Shown here piece after piece: positions 1 through 8,656 of a stretch of DNA of 64,000 nucleotides. The notes under the pieces were generated by a model. That model did not search any database, had not been told where the DNA came from, and saw only the letters and a program-made list of their open reading frames with translations. Made by a program: the position numbers and the translations under genes. Positions within the stretch are counted from its first letter, which is position 1. Each line of letters begins with the position of its first letter. The stretch is from Hyphomicrobiales bacterium (GTDB lineage Bacteria > Pseudomonadota > Alphaproteobacteria > Rhizobiales > Rhizobiaceae): positions 21,579 to 85,578 of the forward strand of contig JAFKJU010000029.1 in NCBI GenBank assembly GCA_017305935.1, written 5' to 3'.

Positions 1-1
1 G

Positions 2-1048
2 GCCTATCCTTTCTTTTCCCTTTCCAAATCGCACCGTATCCGCCCGATTGACTTTGCCTTGGGCAACGTCTCGATCCGTGTCGAAGCTGTTCCCGATCAC
101 GGTATGGCGACGATCTGGGACGCCGATATACTGATCTGGGCGGCCAGCCAGATCGTGGAAGCGCGGGACGCCGGTCTGCGCACGTCGCGCCTGATGGCGG
201 CAACGCCTTATGAAATCCTGACATTCACAGGGCGCGGAACCTCCCTGAGGGACTATCAGCGCCTGAAGGCGGCGCTGGACCGGCTGCAATCGACCACGGT
301 TGCAACCTCGATCCGCCAGCGCGCGAATGGACGGCGACATCGTTTTTCGTGGATCAACGAATGGCACGAGCGGACCGATGCCAATGGCCGTCCGGACGGC
401 ATCGAGATGATCGTGCCCGACTGGTTCTACAGTGCGGTTCTGGATGACGCCCTGATCCTCACCATCGACCGGGCCTATTTCAATCTGACCGGCGGGTTGG
501 ATCGCTGGCTCTATCGCCTGGTGCGCAAGCATGGTGGGCGACAGAAAAACGGTTGGCGGTTCGACTTCCGTCACCTGCACCAGAAATCGGGCAGTCTGTC
601 GCCGTTCAAGCGCTTCGCCTTCGAGCTGCGCGACATTATCCGCCGCCAGCCACTGCCCGGCTACACCCTGTTCGCCGAGGTCGAAACCGGCGGCCGGATG
701 CTGCTCGCTTTCGAGCCTGTCCCGGCCTGTGGAAAACCTGTGGATAGTCTCGTGCTATCGGGAACCCGGACTATCGTGCCATCAGGAACCGGAGGCTCGT
801 GCTATCGGGAACCCAAACACCTCCTATCCTTCGGTAACAAAAGCGAAAATCGCGCCCTTAACTTAGAGTCTAACACAGAATCTAACTTTGAAGAGCGGCG
901 GCGCGATGTGGAAAAGCTCATCGCGAAGGCTGGTGCGGCCCTCAGATCGGGTGCCCATAAAGGCAAGCTGACACCCCCAAAGCAAGGATCGCCCGCGTCA
1001 ACAAGCACGCCTGAACTTCCTCTCGGCAAGCCGGGAGGACAGCGATGA
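2..1048 (+). CDS. repA: Replication initiator protein RepA (RPA family), 5' end outside window
   Basis: Plasmid/ICE replication initiator. The reading frame is open to the left edge and encodes a typical RepA lead-in (AYPFFSLSKSHRIRPIDFAL) immediately before GNVSIRVEA, so the true start lies upstream and an internal start near base 59 is not needed. The conserved core follows (WDADILIWAASQI, LRTSRLMAATPYEIL, GRGTSLRDYQRLKAALDRLQ, TVATSIRQR), then a DNA-binding-rich middle (WLYRLVRKHGGRQ) and a variable, low-conservation tail of about 100 residues. That tail coincides with iteron-like DNA repeats (749-837). The gene overlaps parA by 4 bases (ATGA). Family assignment is confident; whether it drives plasmid replication or intracellular ICE replication is inference. 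Confidence 0.9.
   Translation, partial: AYPFFSLSKSHRIRPIDFALGNVSIRVEAVPDHGMATIWDADILIWAASQIVEARDAGLRTSRLMAATPYEILTFTGRGTSLRDYQRLKAALDRLQSTTVATSIRQRANGRRHRFSWINEWHERTDANGRPDGIEMIVPDWFYSAVLDDALILTIDRAYFNLTGGLDRWLYRLVRKHGGRQKNGWRFDFRHLHQKSGSLSPFKRFAFELRDIIRRQPLPGYTLFAEVETGGRMLLAFEPVPACGKPVDSLVLSGTRTIVPSGTGGSCYREPKHLLSFGNKSENRALNLESNTESNFEERRRDVEKLIAKAGAALRSGAHKGKLTPPKQGSPASTSTPELPLGKPGGQR
728..886 (+). other. Candidate replication origin (oriV) inside repA: DnaA-box-like words, iterons, AT-rich repeats
   Basis: Two TGTGG-type words (728-736 TGTGGAAAA, 739-747 TGTGGATAG) resemble the reverse complement of a DnaA box. They are followed by CTCGTGCTATCGGGAACCC at 749-767, an imperfect copy at 772-790 (TATCGTGCCATCAGGAACC), an exact copy at 796-814, and perhaps a degenerate fourth (CTATCCTTCGGTAAC, 824-838). 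The start-to-start spacing is 22-24 bases, about two helical turns. A locally AT-rich stretch then carries two AGARTCTAAC repeats (865-874, 877-886). Iterons, DnaA boxes and an AT-rich unwinding region are the standard parts of an iteron origin; assigning origin function is inference. Confidence 0.5.
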
Positions 1049-1698
1049 TCGTCGCTCTCCTCAATCAGAAAGGCGGTGTCGGAAAAACCACGTTGGCGCT
1101 GCATCTCGCCGGTGCGTGGGCTGCGGAAGGCAAACGCGTCATCCTGATCGACGCCGATCCGCAAGGCTCCGCACTCGACTGGTCGCAGCGGCGTGGCCAT
1201 GAAGGGCTGCCAAGGCTGTTCAGTGTCATCGGCCTGGCCCGCGATACGCTGCACCGGGAAGCGCCGGAGCTGGCGCGTGACGCCGACCATGTCGTCATCG
1301 ATGGTCCGCCCCGTGTCGCTGGTCTGATGCGCTCAGCGCTGCTTGCAGCCGATCTGGTGCTGGTCCCGGTGCAGCCATCTCCTTTCGACGGCTGGGCCTC
1401 CGCCGAGATGCTGGCGCTTCTGAACGAAGCACGCATCTATCGTCCTGAACTGGCCGCCCGTTTTCTGCTGAACCGATGCGCTGCGCGCACCGTCATCGCC
1501 CGCGAAACGGCTGAGACACTGGCGGACCAAGATCCGCCGTTGCTGGCCACGACCATCGGCCAGCGCGTCGCCTTTGCTGAAGCCGCACAAACTGGGCGAC
1601 TGGTCTCAGAGACCGATGGCGGCGAACGGGCTGCACATGAGGTCACAGCGCTGGTGGCCGAGATCGATAGCCTCGGGATCGGGAGGATTGTGCGATGA
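1045..1698 (+). CDS. parA: ParA-family partition ATPase
   Basis: Deviant Walker-A ATPase of 217 residues, the short ParA type without an N-terminal DNA-binding domain. KGGVGKTT lies at residues 9-16, the switch/Walker-A' region IDADPQGSALDW at about 33-44, and Walker-B-like VVIDGPPR near 82-89. It segregates plasmid or excised-ICE DNA together with a small centromere-binding partner, presumably the next gene, which it overlaps by 4 bases. The start ATG overlaps the repA stop, indicating translational coupling in a rep-par operon. Confidence 0.93.
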   Translation: MIVALLNQKGGVGKTTLALHLAGAWAAEGKRVILIDADPQGSALDWSQRRGHEGLPRLFSVIGLARDTLHREAPELARDADHVVIDGPPRVAGLMRSALLAADLVLVPVQPSPFDGWASAEMLALLNEARIYRPELAARFLLNRCAARTVIARETAETLADQDPPLLATTIGQRVAFAEAAQTGRLVSETDGGERAAHEVTALVAEIDSLGIGRIVR

Positions 1699-1949
1699 CA
1701 CGTCCACCCGCCAAATCCGGCTTCGCATCGCGTCCGGGTAATCCCGATAGCTGGGTCAGGGCCGCCGATGCGCCGGCAACCGGAAAGATGGCTGCCGAGG
1801 CGTTTACCGCCCGCCTGACCATCGACATCACACCCGAACTGCGCGGGCGCATCAAGGTGGCCGCTTTCCGGCGCGGCGTCACCGTCGCCGTGATGCTGCG
1901 CGAGCTGCTGGGCCGCGAGTTTCCACCCACCGAAGGAGACCGGCCATGA
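1695..1949 (+). CDS. Small ParB-like / ribbon-helix-helix partition partner
   Basis: An 84-residue basic protein. After a flexible N-terminus of about 30 residues it has a compact segment (FTARLTIDITPELRGRIKV followed by AAFRRGVTVAVMLRELL) with the beta-strand-helix-helix pattern of ribbon-helix-helix DNA-binding proteins. The position directly behind a short ParA, with 4-base overlaps on both sides, fits a ParG-like centromere-binding protein. It may also repress the operon. The fold is inferred from pattern and context; no catalytic function is expected. Confidence 0.72.
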   Translation: MTRPPAKSGFASRPGNPDSWVRAADAPATGKMAAEAFTARLTIDITPELRGRIKVAAFRRGVTVAVMLRELLGREFPPTEGDRP

Positions 1950-2464
1950 CCGGCAAAACCGGGCGTGGTGCGCATGAACATCCGCTGGCGGACGGTCCAG
2001 CGCCCTTCACCACACTTGTCGAACTGGCCTTCCAGAAGCGGAAGGTTGAGCACTGGATACGCTTCGGCCACAAGAGCTTTGAGCAGATCATCGACCGCCG
2101 CCGCAGTCTCGTCGGCTTCGCACCCGAAAGCATCTTCGCCTTCGTCCGCTGGGCCTCCAACGACTACGGCACCATCGTCTCGCGGCTCGACATACTGCGC
2201 GCTGTCGGGCGTGGCGAGCCGTTCCAGACCGTGCCCTTCGTTCGCCCCGGCGGCGAGATCCTGCTGCGTATTGATGGCTGGCCAAAGGTGCAGCAAGCGC
2301 TGGCCGCCATCGACGCCGTGGACGCGCTTGGCGTCGATCCTGCGGATGCTGCGCCGGACCATTGGCGGCACGTCCACAACCGCATGATCGCCGGTCAGGA
2401 CCCCAACCCCTACACGCCGGAACGCCATGCCGCATGGGTCAGCCGCCGGAGGATCGCACCATGA
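1946..2464 (+). CDS. DUF2840 family conjugation-module protein
   Basis: A 172-residue protein recognisable as the DUF2840 type usually found between the partition genes and traF in alphaproteobacterial conjugative elements. Landmarks are FQKRKVEHWIRFG, SIFAFVRWASNDYGT, the RLDILRAV segment and the C-terminal NPYTPERHAAW. It is soluble, with no signal peptide or membrane helix. Function is not established. It overlaps its upstream neighbour (ATGA) and the following traF (4 bases), so it belongs to the same transcript. Confidence 0.8.
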   Translation: MTGKTGRGAHEHPLADGPAPFTTLVELAFQKRKVEHWIRFGHKSFEQIIDRRRSLVGFAPESIFAFVRWASNDYGTIVSRLDILRAVGRGEPFQTVPFVRPGGEILLRIDGWPKVQQALAAIDAVDALGVDPADAAPDHWRHVHNRMIAGQDPNPYTPERHAAWVSRRRIAP

Positions 2465-3006
2465 GCCGCCGTCATATCCTCGCCGTGTCCATGTTGGCCG
2501 TCGGTACGCTTGTCGCCACGGCCGTTGCCGATCCGCCAACCAGGCTGATCTGGAATGCGACCGCCAGCGCGCCCATCGGCTTCTACACAGTTGTTCCTGC
2601 CGATGTGGTCGAAGTTCCTGAACTCGTCGTCATCGCGCCGCCCGAACCGCTGGAGCGGTTCATGGTCGAGCGCGGCTATATCGGGCGGGGCGTGCCGCTG
2701 CTGAAACGCGTCCTCGGCTTGCCGGGACAGCGCGTCTGCCGCAGCGGTGCGACGATCACCGTCGATAACGTCGAGATGGGCGATGCACTGGAGCGCGACC
2801 GGATGGGACGCGATCTGCCGGTCTGGCAGGGCTGCCGCATCATCCGCGACGGCGAACTCTTCCTCATGAATTGGGAAATCCGGGACAGCCTCGACGGCCG
2901 TTACTTCGGACCTGTTCCCGCCAGTTCCGTCATCGGCCGGGCGCTTCCGCTCTGGACCGATGAGGAAGGCGATGGCCGCTACGAATGGCGGGCGGTCACG
3001 CATTGA
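2461..3006 (+). CDS. traF: TraF-type conjugative signal peptidase (S26 family)
   Basis: Membrane-anchored peptidase of 181 residues. In RP4-type systems TraF matures and cyclises the TrbC pilin. An N-terminal hydrophobic segment (about residues 6-22) precedes the catalytic serine motif ATASAPIGFY (about 35-44), and the general-base lysine lies in PLLKRVLGLPGQRVC (about 79-93). The C-terminal half contains the S26 G-D-x-S-x-D-S-R-like block, here WEIRDSLDGRYFGPV. The ATG at 2461 overlaps the DUF2840 stop. The substrate is most likely the trbC product of this same window. Confidence 0.9.
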   Translation: MSRRHILAVSMLAVGTLVATAVADPPTRLIWNATASAPIGFYTVVPADVVEVPELVVIAPPEPLERFMVERGYIGRGVPLLKRVLGLPGQRVCRSGATITVDNVEMGDALERDRMGRDLPVWQGCRIIRDGELFLMNWEIRDSLDGRYFGPVPASSVIGRALPLWTDEEGDGRYEWRAVTH

Positions 3007-3041
3007 ACCCACGCCAAACCCACCAACACAGGAGACATACC

Positions 3042-3377
3042 ATGCCACAGATCGGTCAATTTGCGCGTGACGCATCCGGCTTCGCCGGTCAGCTCGTCAC
3101 GCTCACCATGAAGCGCGATCTCGTCATCGTGCCCGCTGAACATTCCGATGCGGAGAATGCGCCGGACTATCGCGTCCATTACATTGAGCATGACGGTCCC
3201 GAGGTCGGTGCTGCATGGAAACGCACCGGCGAAAAGGCTGGCGAATATCTCTCGGTGCTGCTCGACGATCCGGCCTTACCGCACCCGATCCGCGCCAACC
3301 TGTTCCGCGACGACGATGCAGGCTCGTCATGGTCGCTGCACTGGAGCCGCCCGCGGCCCCGCGAAGATCGCGACTGA
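3042..3377 (+). CDS. DUF736 family protein
   Basis: A 111-residue protein of the DUF736 family (starts MPQIGQF, contains LTMKRDLVIVPAE and GAAWKRTGEKAGEYLSVLLD). These small proteins are constant companions of the traF/lytic transglycosylase/relaxase block in alphaproteobacterial conjugative elements; no biochemical role is known. The start at 3042 is preceded by a good Shine-Dalgarno (AGGAG, about 8 bases upstream). It is the first gene in this block not overlapping its predecessor (35-base gap). Confidence 0.88.
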   Translation: MPQIGQFARDASGFAGQLVTLTMKRDLVIVPAEHSDAENAPDYRVHYIEHDGPEVGAAWKRTGEKAGEYLSVLLDDPALPHPIRANLFRDDDAGSSWSLHWSRPRPREDRD

Positions 3378-3381
3378 GATC

Positions 3382-4092
3382 ATGCGATCCCGCACCTTTC
3401 TTCTCTTCACGGCCCTGCTGTCGGCTGGCAGCGGCTCGATGCCGGCCATGGCGCAGGTCACGCTGCAACCTGCGCCTGTCACCGCGCATCCCCATGCTGC
3501 GTTCATTGCCGAGGCGTCACAGCGTTTCGGCATTCCAGAGCACTGGATTCGAGCCGTGCTGCGCGTGGAAAGCGCGGGCGATGTGCGCGCAATTTCATCG
3601 GCGGGCGCGATGGGACTGATGCAGGTCATGCCCGATACCTGGGCGGGCCTGCGCCGCCGCCATGGTCTCGGGCGCGACCCTTACGATCCGCGCGATAACA
3701 TCTTCGCAGGCACGGCGTATCTGCGCGAGATGTGGGACCGCTATGGCAATGTTGCGGCCATGCTTGCCGCCTACAATGCTGGTCCCGGTCGCTATGACGA
3801 GCATCTGGCGACGGGCCGCACTTTGCCCGCTGAAACGCGCGCCTATGTCGCCACGCTCGCACCTGTTCTTGGCAGGGCGACTGCGCCTGATGTGCCGACG
3901 ATCGTGCCGCCGCCACCGCCGGATTGGCGCGAAGCTCCGCTCTTCGTTGTGCAATCCAGCGGCCATTCGGCGACGGCCAATCAACCGTCGAACGACGTCC
4001 GCGCAACCGTTCCTATGCGCGTTTCCGTCGATCAGGAGCCGCAGGACGGCGGCATATTCGTGGCCCGTGCGGGCAATGGAGACGAGCCATGA
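3382..4092 (+). CDS. Lytic transglycosylase of the conjugation system
   Basis: Secreted peptidoglycan-cleaving enzyme of 236 residues (SLT/GH23 type) that opens the cell wall for T4SS assembly. A signal peptide spans residues 1-24 or so (ending PAMAQ). The catalytic glutamate is in VLRVESAGDVRA, followed by SAGAMGLMQVMPDTW and AAYNAGPGRYDEH, the classic SLT motifs. The C-terminal tail of about 80 residues is proline-rich and low-complexity. The start at 3382 lies 4 bases after the DUF736 stop. Confidence 0.92.
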   Translation: MRSRTFLLFTALLSAGSGSMPAMAQVTLQPAPVTAHPHAAFIAEASQRFGIPEHWIRAVLRVESAGDVRAISSAGAMGLMQVMPDTWAGLRRRHGLGRDPYDPRDNIFAGTAYLREMWDRYGNVAAMLAAYNAGPGRYDEHLATGRTLPAETRAYVATLAPVLGRATAPDVPTIVPPPPPDWREAPLFVVQSSGHSATANQPSNDVRATVPMRVSVDQEPQDGGIFVARAGNGDEP

Positions 4093-4406
4093 GCATGGTG
4101 TCTCCACGCACTTTCGGTCCGCTTCCGGTGTGCAGTCAGGCAAGGGGTCGCCTGGCTGCATTCCCGGCAGGAAGGGCAAAAAGGGGAAGAAAGGCGGAGG
4201 GCAAGATAAAGGAAACCGGCACCCTGTCGGGGCGGTTTCTGGGCAAGCCCTTGCCTGCACACTGTTTTGGGACGCGGCGCACGGCACCCTGCTTTTGGGC
4301 CTCGCGTGCCGCGATATGGCGCAAAGCCTTGGCGTTGCGGGGTTTTGACCGGCACTCTAACCGAATATCGGCCGATTTTCCGCCGTCACGGCTTCGGATA
4401 CGATGA
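4089..4406 (+). CDS. Putative small basic protein between transglycosylase and relaxase (uncertain)
   Basis: An open frame of 105 codons that overlaps the transglycosylase stop by ATGA and the relaxase start by 4 bases, the same coupling pattern used throughout this operon. The product would be very basic (many R/K), with no recognisable domain, and its codon usage is poorer than its neighbours. The same DNA could instead be a non-coding relaxase-proximal region. Called mainly on the overlap pattern. Confidence 0.35.
   Translation: MSMVSPRTFGPLPVCSQARGRLAAFPAGRAKRGRKAEGKIKETGTLSGRFLGKPLPAHCFGTRRTAPCFWASRAAIWRKALALRGFDRHSNRISADFPPSRLRIR
4093..4402. other. Relaxase-proximal spacer, possible oriT region
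   Basis: A 310-base interval with no convincing gene, directly upstream of the relaxase. It contains a compact dyad GGGCAAGCCCTTGCCT (about 4240-4255), an earlier AGGCAAGGGG (about 4139-4148) related to one arm, and GGCACCCTG repeated at about 4217 and 4283. Origins of transfer usually sit near the relaxase gene and carry such short dyads. No nic consensus was recognised, so this is only a location guess. Confidence 0.25.
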
Positions 4407-6478
4407 TGAGTGGCGACGACGAGAGCCGCTTTCTCCCAAAGCCTGGCCGCATCAGGTCGGACGTGCCGAAGGCGGGCAAGGCGAAGAGCTTTCTGACGCA
4501 GGCAAAGAAGCTGGCGCGTCAGCATAGCAACCGCCCCGGCAGATCATCATCATTCGCATCACGGACCTACTCGTCGCCTTCATCTGGTTCGGCCGGAAAG
4601 AGTGGGAAGGCATCGCCGGCCGGCAAAGGTCCGGGCGTCAAGCGTGGTCGTGGTGCGGCCTTTGTCCGCGTCCGAATGCTGTCGGGCGGCTGGCGGCACA
4701 GTACGGCCGGCGTGCGCCGCGTCGTTGTCAAGACCCGTTATGCCCAGAGCGCGGGGAAGAATGGCAAAGGGGCTGCCCATCTGCGCTACATCCAGCGCGA
4801 CGGCACCTCGCGCGATGGCGAACGTGGCCAGCTCTATTCGGCGACCGAGGACCGCGCTGATGGAGATGCCTTCCTTGATCGCAGCAAGGATGATCGCCAC
4901 CAGTTCCGCTTCATCGTCTCGCCCGAGGATGCCGCCGATCTTTCCGATCTCACCGACCACACCCGCGATCTGATGAACCGCATCGAGGCCGACCTTGGCA
5001 CGAAACTCGATTGGGTGGCTGTCAATCACCACAATACCGGCCATCCCCATGTCCACGTCATTGTTCGGGGGAAGGACGATCTGGGCGAGAACCTGGTTAT
5101 CAATGGCGACTATCTCGCCAATGGTATTCGTGAGCGGGCGAGCGAACTGACCACGCTGGAACTCGGCCCCGTGACCGAGATCGAGCAGAGCCGCAAGCTG
5201 TCTGCCGAAATCGATCAGGACCGCTTCACGCGCATCGACCGCGCCATGACCGAGGAAGCCGACGAAAGGTTCCTCGATCTGCGCCACGAACCAGCAGATG
5301 CACGCCGCCAGTTCAACCGCACACTTCGCCTGCGCCGTCTCGCCAAGCTGGAAAAGATGGGGCTGGCTATGGAACATGCACCCGGCGTCTGGGAGCTTGG
5401 CGCGAAGATGGAACCGGCGCTGCGTGAACTCGGTGAGCGCGGTGACATCATCCGCAACATGCACAAGGCGCTGAAGGCCGATGGGCAGGAACGTGATCCG
5501 ATGACCTTCCAGCTTCACGATGCCGCACCCGCGGCGCCCATCATCGGCCGCGTCGTGGACAAATATCTCACCGACGAGATGGGCGAAAACCTGACGCTCG
5601 TGGTGGACGGTATCGACGGGCGAACACACCATCTTCCCGGCATTGATCCGGCCCGCGTCGAAGATGCCCGAATCGGCAGCATCGTGGAAGTCGGCCCCGC
5701 CGACACGGCGCAACGTCCCTCTGATCGCACCATCTCTGCGATCTCGGAGAATGGTATCTACCGACCGAGCCGCCACCTCGAACAGGCGAAGTTCGAGGGA
5801 CGTGTGCCGGGTGGCGATTATGAGGGCTATGTCGATGCCCATGTCCGGCGATTGGAGTCGCTACGCCGGGCCGGGATTGCCGAGCGGATCGACGCCGACC
5901 AGTGGCGCATCCCCGAAGACTTCGAGAGCCGCGCCACCGCCTATGATGCCGGTCGCAACCGGCAGGCCAGCATCCGTGTCGTCTCGACCTTCGATCTGGA
6001 AAAACAGATCGGCGCCGATGGCGCGACCTGGCTGGACCGACGATTGGTCACACCGGACGCCTCGGACCTTACCCCGGCAGGGTTCGGCCAGCAGGTGCGC
6101 GAGGCTATGGACCAGCGGCGTGAACACCATATCGCACAGGGCGATGCCACGCGGCAGCAGAATGGACGCATCCTCTATCGGCGCAACCTGCTCGCCAATC
6201 TGCGAGAAAGGGAAGTGGCCCGCGTCGGTGCGGAAATGGCCAGCAGCAAAGGCTTGCCGTTCCGGGCGGCTGCAGATGGCGAAAATATCAGCGGCAAGTT
6301 CACCGGGACCGCACATCTATCGAGCGGCAAGTTCGCCATTGTCGAAAAGAGCCACGAGTTCACTCTTGTCCCATGGCGGCCAGTGATCGACCGCCAGCTC
6401 GGCCGCGAGGTTGCGGGCATCGTGCAGGGTGGATCGGTATCGTGGCAAATGGGGCGAACACGAGGGCTCGGGATTTGA
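4403..6478 (+). CDS. DUF3363-containing relaxase / VirD2-type mobilisation nuclease
   Basis: Conjugative relaxase of 691 residues that would nick oriT and pilot the strand. After a basic, low-complexity N-terminus (about 1-90), the relaxase core shows KNGKGAAHLRYIQRDGTSRD, HQFRFIVSPEDA and the metal-binding histidine cluster in VNHHNTGHPHVHVIVRGKDD (about residues 213-232). The DUF3363 C-terminal half follows (RVDKYLTDEM-like region, then YEGYVDAHVRRLESLRRAGIAERI). The start is ATG at 4403, with a second in-frame ATG at 4406. Its partner is the TraG coupling protein downstream. Confidence 0.9.
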   Translation: MMSGDDESRFLPKPGRIRSDVPKAGKAKSFLTQAKKLARQHSNRPGRSSSFASRTYSSPSSGSAGKSGKASPAGKGPGVKRGRGAAFVRVRMLSGGWRHSTAGVRRVVVKTRYAQSAGKNGKGAAHLRYIQRDGTSRDGERGQLYSATEDRADGDAFLDRSKDDRHQFRFIVSPEDAADLSDLTDHTRDLMNRIEADLGTKLDWVAVNHHNTGHPHVHVIVRGKDDLGENLVINGDYLANGIRERASELTTLELGPVTEIEQSRKLSAEIDQDRFTRIDRAMTEEADERFLDLRHEPADARRQFNRTLRLRRLAKLEKMGLAMEHAPGVWELGAKMEPALRELGERGDIIRNMHKALKADGQERDPMTFQLHDAAPAAPIIGRVVDKYLTDEMGENLTLVVDGIDGRTHHLPGIDPARVEDARIGSIVEVGPADTAQRPSDRTISAISENGIYRPSRHLEQAKFEGRVPGGDYEGYVDAHVRRLESLRRAGIAERIDADQWRIPEDFESRATAYDAGRNRQASIRVVSTFDLEKQIGADGATWLDRRLVTPDASDLTPAGFGQQVREAMDQRREHHIAQGDATRQQNGRILYRRNLLANLREREVARVGAEMASSKGLPFRAAADGENISGKFTGTAHLSSGKFAIVEKSHEFTLVPWRPVIDRQLGREVAGIVQGGSVSWQMGRTRGLGI

Positions 6479-6653
6479 GCCTTTGCCGATCTGGCACCTC
6501 GCAAATTGTTCTGTCGACATCGGCATCTGAAAGGGCCTGTCCGATGTGCCGCCGATAGTATCCGGCAACACGGCACCCCTGCTTTTCCTGTTGCCGCTTT
6601 CGAAAACGTCTATTCTTTGATCGGCTCCGACTCTCTTGCCGATTGGAGCCTGT

Positions 6654-8642
6654 ATGCGTGGTGGCCGAATACTCTGGGGCCAGATCATTGTCGTATTCAC
6701 CATTGTCCTGGTGATGGTCTGGACTTCGACACAATGGGTGGCCTTCCGCCTTGGCTTTCAGCCCCAGCTCGGCAATCCATGGTTCGATGTTGCGGGATGG
6801 CCGGTCTATTATCCTCCGGCCTTTTTCTGGTGGTGGTTTTCCTATGACGCCTATGCGCCCGACATTTTCACCGAGGGCGCGTTAATCGCCACGTCCGGGG
6901 CGTTGTTCGCTATCGCCGCCGCTTTTTTCATGTCGATCATCCGGGCGCGCGAGGCGCGCAACGTCGCCACCTACGGTTCGGCGCGATGGGCCGAGAACAA
7001 GGAAATCCATGTTGCCGGACTGCTCGGTCCCGATGGCGTGGTCCTTGGCAGGCACAGCAAGGACTATCTCCGGCACGACGGCCCCGAGCATGTCCTTTGT
7101 TTCGCGCCCACCCGATCAGGCAAAGGCGTCGGTCTCGTTGTGCCGACGCTGCTGACCTGGCCGGGAAGTTGCATCGTGCACGACATCAAGGGTGAGAACT
7201 GGAATCTGACGGCCGGCTTCCGGTCCCATCACGGCCGCGTCCTGCTGTTCGATCCGACCAATGTGCATTCCGCAGCTTACAACCCGCTGCTGGAAGTCCG
7301 TCAGGGGGAGTGGGAAGTCCGCGATGTCCAGAACATCGCGGATATTCTGGTCGATCCCGAGGGCAGTCTCGACAAGCGCAACCACTGGGAAAAGACCAGC
7401 CATTCGCTACTGGTCGGCGCCATCCTGCATGTACTCTATGCCGAGAAGGACAAGACGCTGGCCGGCGTCGCGAGTTTTCTGTCCGATCCCCGCCGTCCGG
7501 TCGAGGCAACCTTGCGCGCCATGATGGACACACCGCATCTGGGCGAAGCCGGTGTGCATCCCGTCATCGCTTCGTCGGCACGCGAGCTGTTGAACAAATC
7601 CGAGAACGAACGCTCCGGTGTTCTGTCCACAGCGATGTCTTTTCTCGGCCTCTACCGAGATCCGGTCGTGACCTGCGTGACGGCCCGCTGCGACTGGCGC
7701 ATTGCTGATCTGGTCGAAGCAAAAGAACCCGTCAGCCTCTACCTCGTCGTACCGCCATCGGACATCAATCGCACAAAACCGCTGATCCGCCTCATCCTCA
7801 ATCAGGTCGGGCGGCGGCTGACCGAGGAGTTGGAAACCTCCGGCAAGCGCCATCGCCTGCTGTTGATGCTGGACGAGTTCCCCGCGCTCGGGCGGTTGGA
7901 CTTCTTTGAATCGGCACTCGCCTTCATGGCCGGTTATGGCCTCAAAGCGTTCCTGATCGCGCAGTCGCTCAACCAGATCGAGCGCGCCTATGGGCAGAAC
8001 AACGCCATTCTCGACAACTGCCATGTGCGTGTCGCCTTTGCTGCCAATGATGAACGCACCGCCAAGCGGATCAGTGATGCGCTCGGCACGGCCACGGAAA
8101 TGCGCGATTCCACCAACTATGCCGGTCATCGCCTCGCGCCATGGCTGGGGCACCTCATGGTGTCGCGGCAGGAAACGGCGCGGCCACTCCTGACGCCCGG
8201 CGAAATCATGCAGCTTCCGCCAACCGACGAGATCGTCATGGTAGCGGGTGTGCCGCCCATCCGCGCCGCCAAGGCGCGCTACTATGCCGATGCGCGGCTT
8301 CAGGAACGGGTGCTGCCGCCGCCCGATCTACGCAAGCAGTCGGTGAAGATGGAAACATCGGCACCAGACGACTGGACGAGCCGTGTTGTTACGCCCACGG
8401 TTGGCCACGGACCCGCGTCGAACACGTCCGACGGCGATCCTGCCGATGCCGGTATCCGTCGTGAGCCGGAGCTTCCCGAGCATGAGGAAATCATCCCGGC
8501 ACCACCGCCGCCATCGCAAGAATTCGACTTTCTCGATGATGAGCCCGACGTCGATGCCGCCAAGGCCCGCGCTATGCGTCAGCGGATGCGCATGGTCGCG
8601 CGGCAGGCATCTCTCGACCCCAATGACGGCATCGACCTTTGA
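6654..8642 (+). CDS. traG: TraG/VirD4 type IV coupling protein
   Basis: Inner-membrane ATPase of 662 residues that docks the relaxosome to the mating-pair channel. Two N-terminal membrane segments (about 8-30 and 72-94) precede the cytoplasmic ATPase. Walker A is CFAPTRSGKGVGLVVPTLL (about 150), Walker B is LLLMLDEFPALGRLDFFE, and AYGQNNAILDNCHVRVAFAA is also present. The tail is acidic and proline-rich. ATG 6654 has GGAG 8-9 bases upstream; an upstream in-frame ATG at 6636 lacks one. A 175-base gap follows the relaxase, with an ACATCGG/CCGATGT dyad (6517-6523/6541-6547). Confidence 0.94.
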   Translation: MRGGRILWGQIIVVFTIVLVMVWTSTQWVAFRLGFQPQLGNPWFDVAGWPVYYPPAFFWWWFSYDAYAPDIFTEGALIATSGALFAIAAAFFMSIIRAREARNVATYGSARWAENKEIHVAGLLGPDGVVLGRHSKDYLRHDGPEHVLCFAPTRSGKGVGLVVPTLLTWPGSCIVHDIKGENWNLTAGFRSHHGRVLLFDPTNVHSAAYNPLLEVRQGEWEVRDVQNIADILVDPEGSLDKRNHWEKTSHSLLVGAILHVLYAEKDKTLAGVASFLSDPRRPVEATLRAMMDTPHLGEAGVHPVIASSARELLNKSENERSGVLSTAMSFLGLYRDPVVTCVTARCDWRIADLVEAKEPVSLYLVVPPSDINRTKPLIRLILNQVGRRLTEELETSGKRHRLLLMLDEFPALGRLDFFESALAFMAGYGLKAFLIAQSLNQIERAYGQNNAILDNCHVRVAFAANDERTAKRISDALGTATEMRDSTNYAGHRLAPWLGHLMVSRQETARPLLTPGEIMQLPPTDEIVMVAGVPPIRAAKARYYADARLQERVLPPPDLRKQSVKMETSAPDDWTSRVVTPTVGHGPASNTSDGDPADAGIRREPELPEHEEIIPAPPPPSQEFDFLDDEPDVDAAKARAMRQRMRMVARQASLDPNDGIDL

Positions 8643-8656
8643 GAAGGAAGGCAGGC

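Noticed and set aside
4580..5842. Minus-strand frame of 420 codons opposite the relaxase
   Set aside because: Low-complexity translation with no family resemblance; the relaxase motifs on the plus strand are unambiguous.
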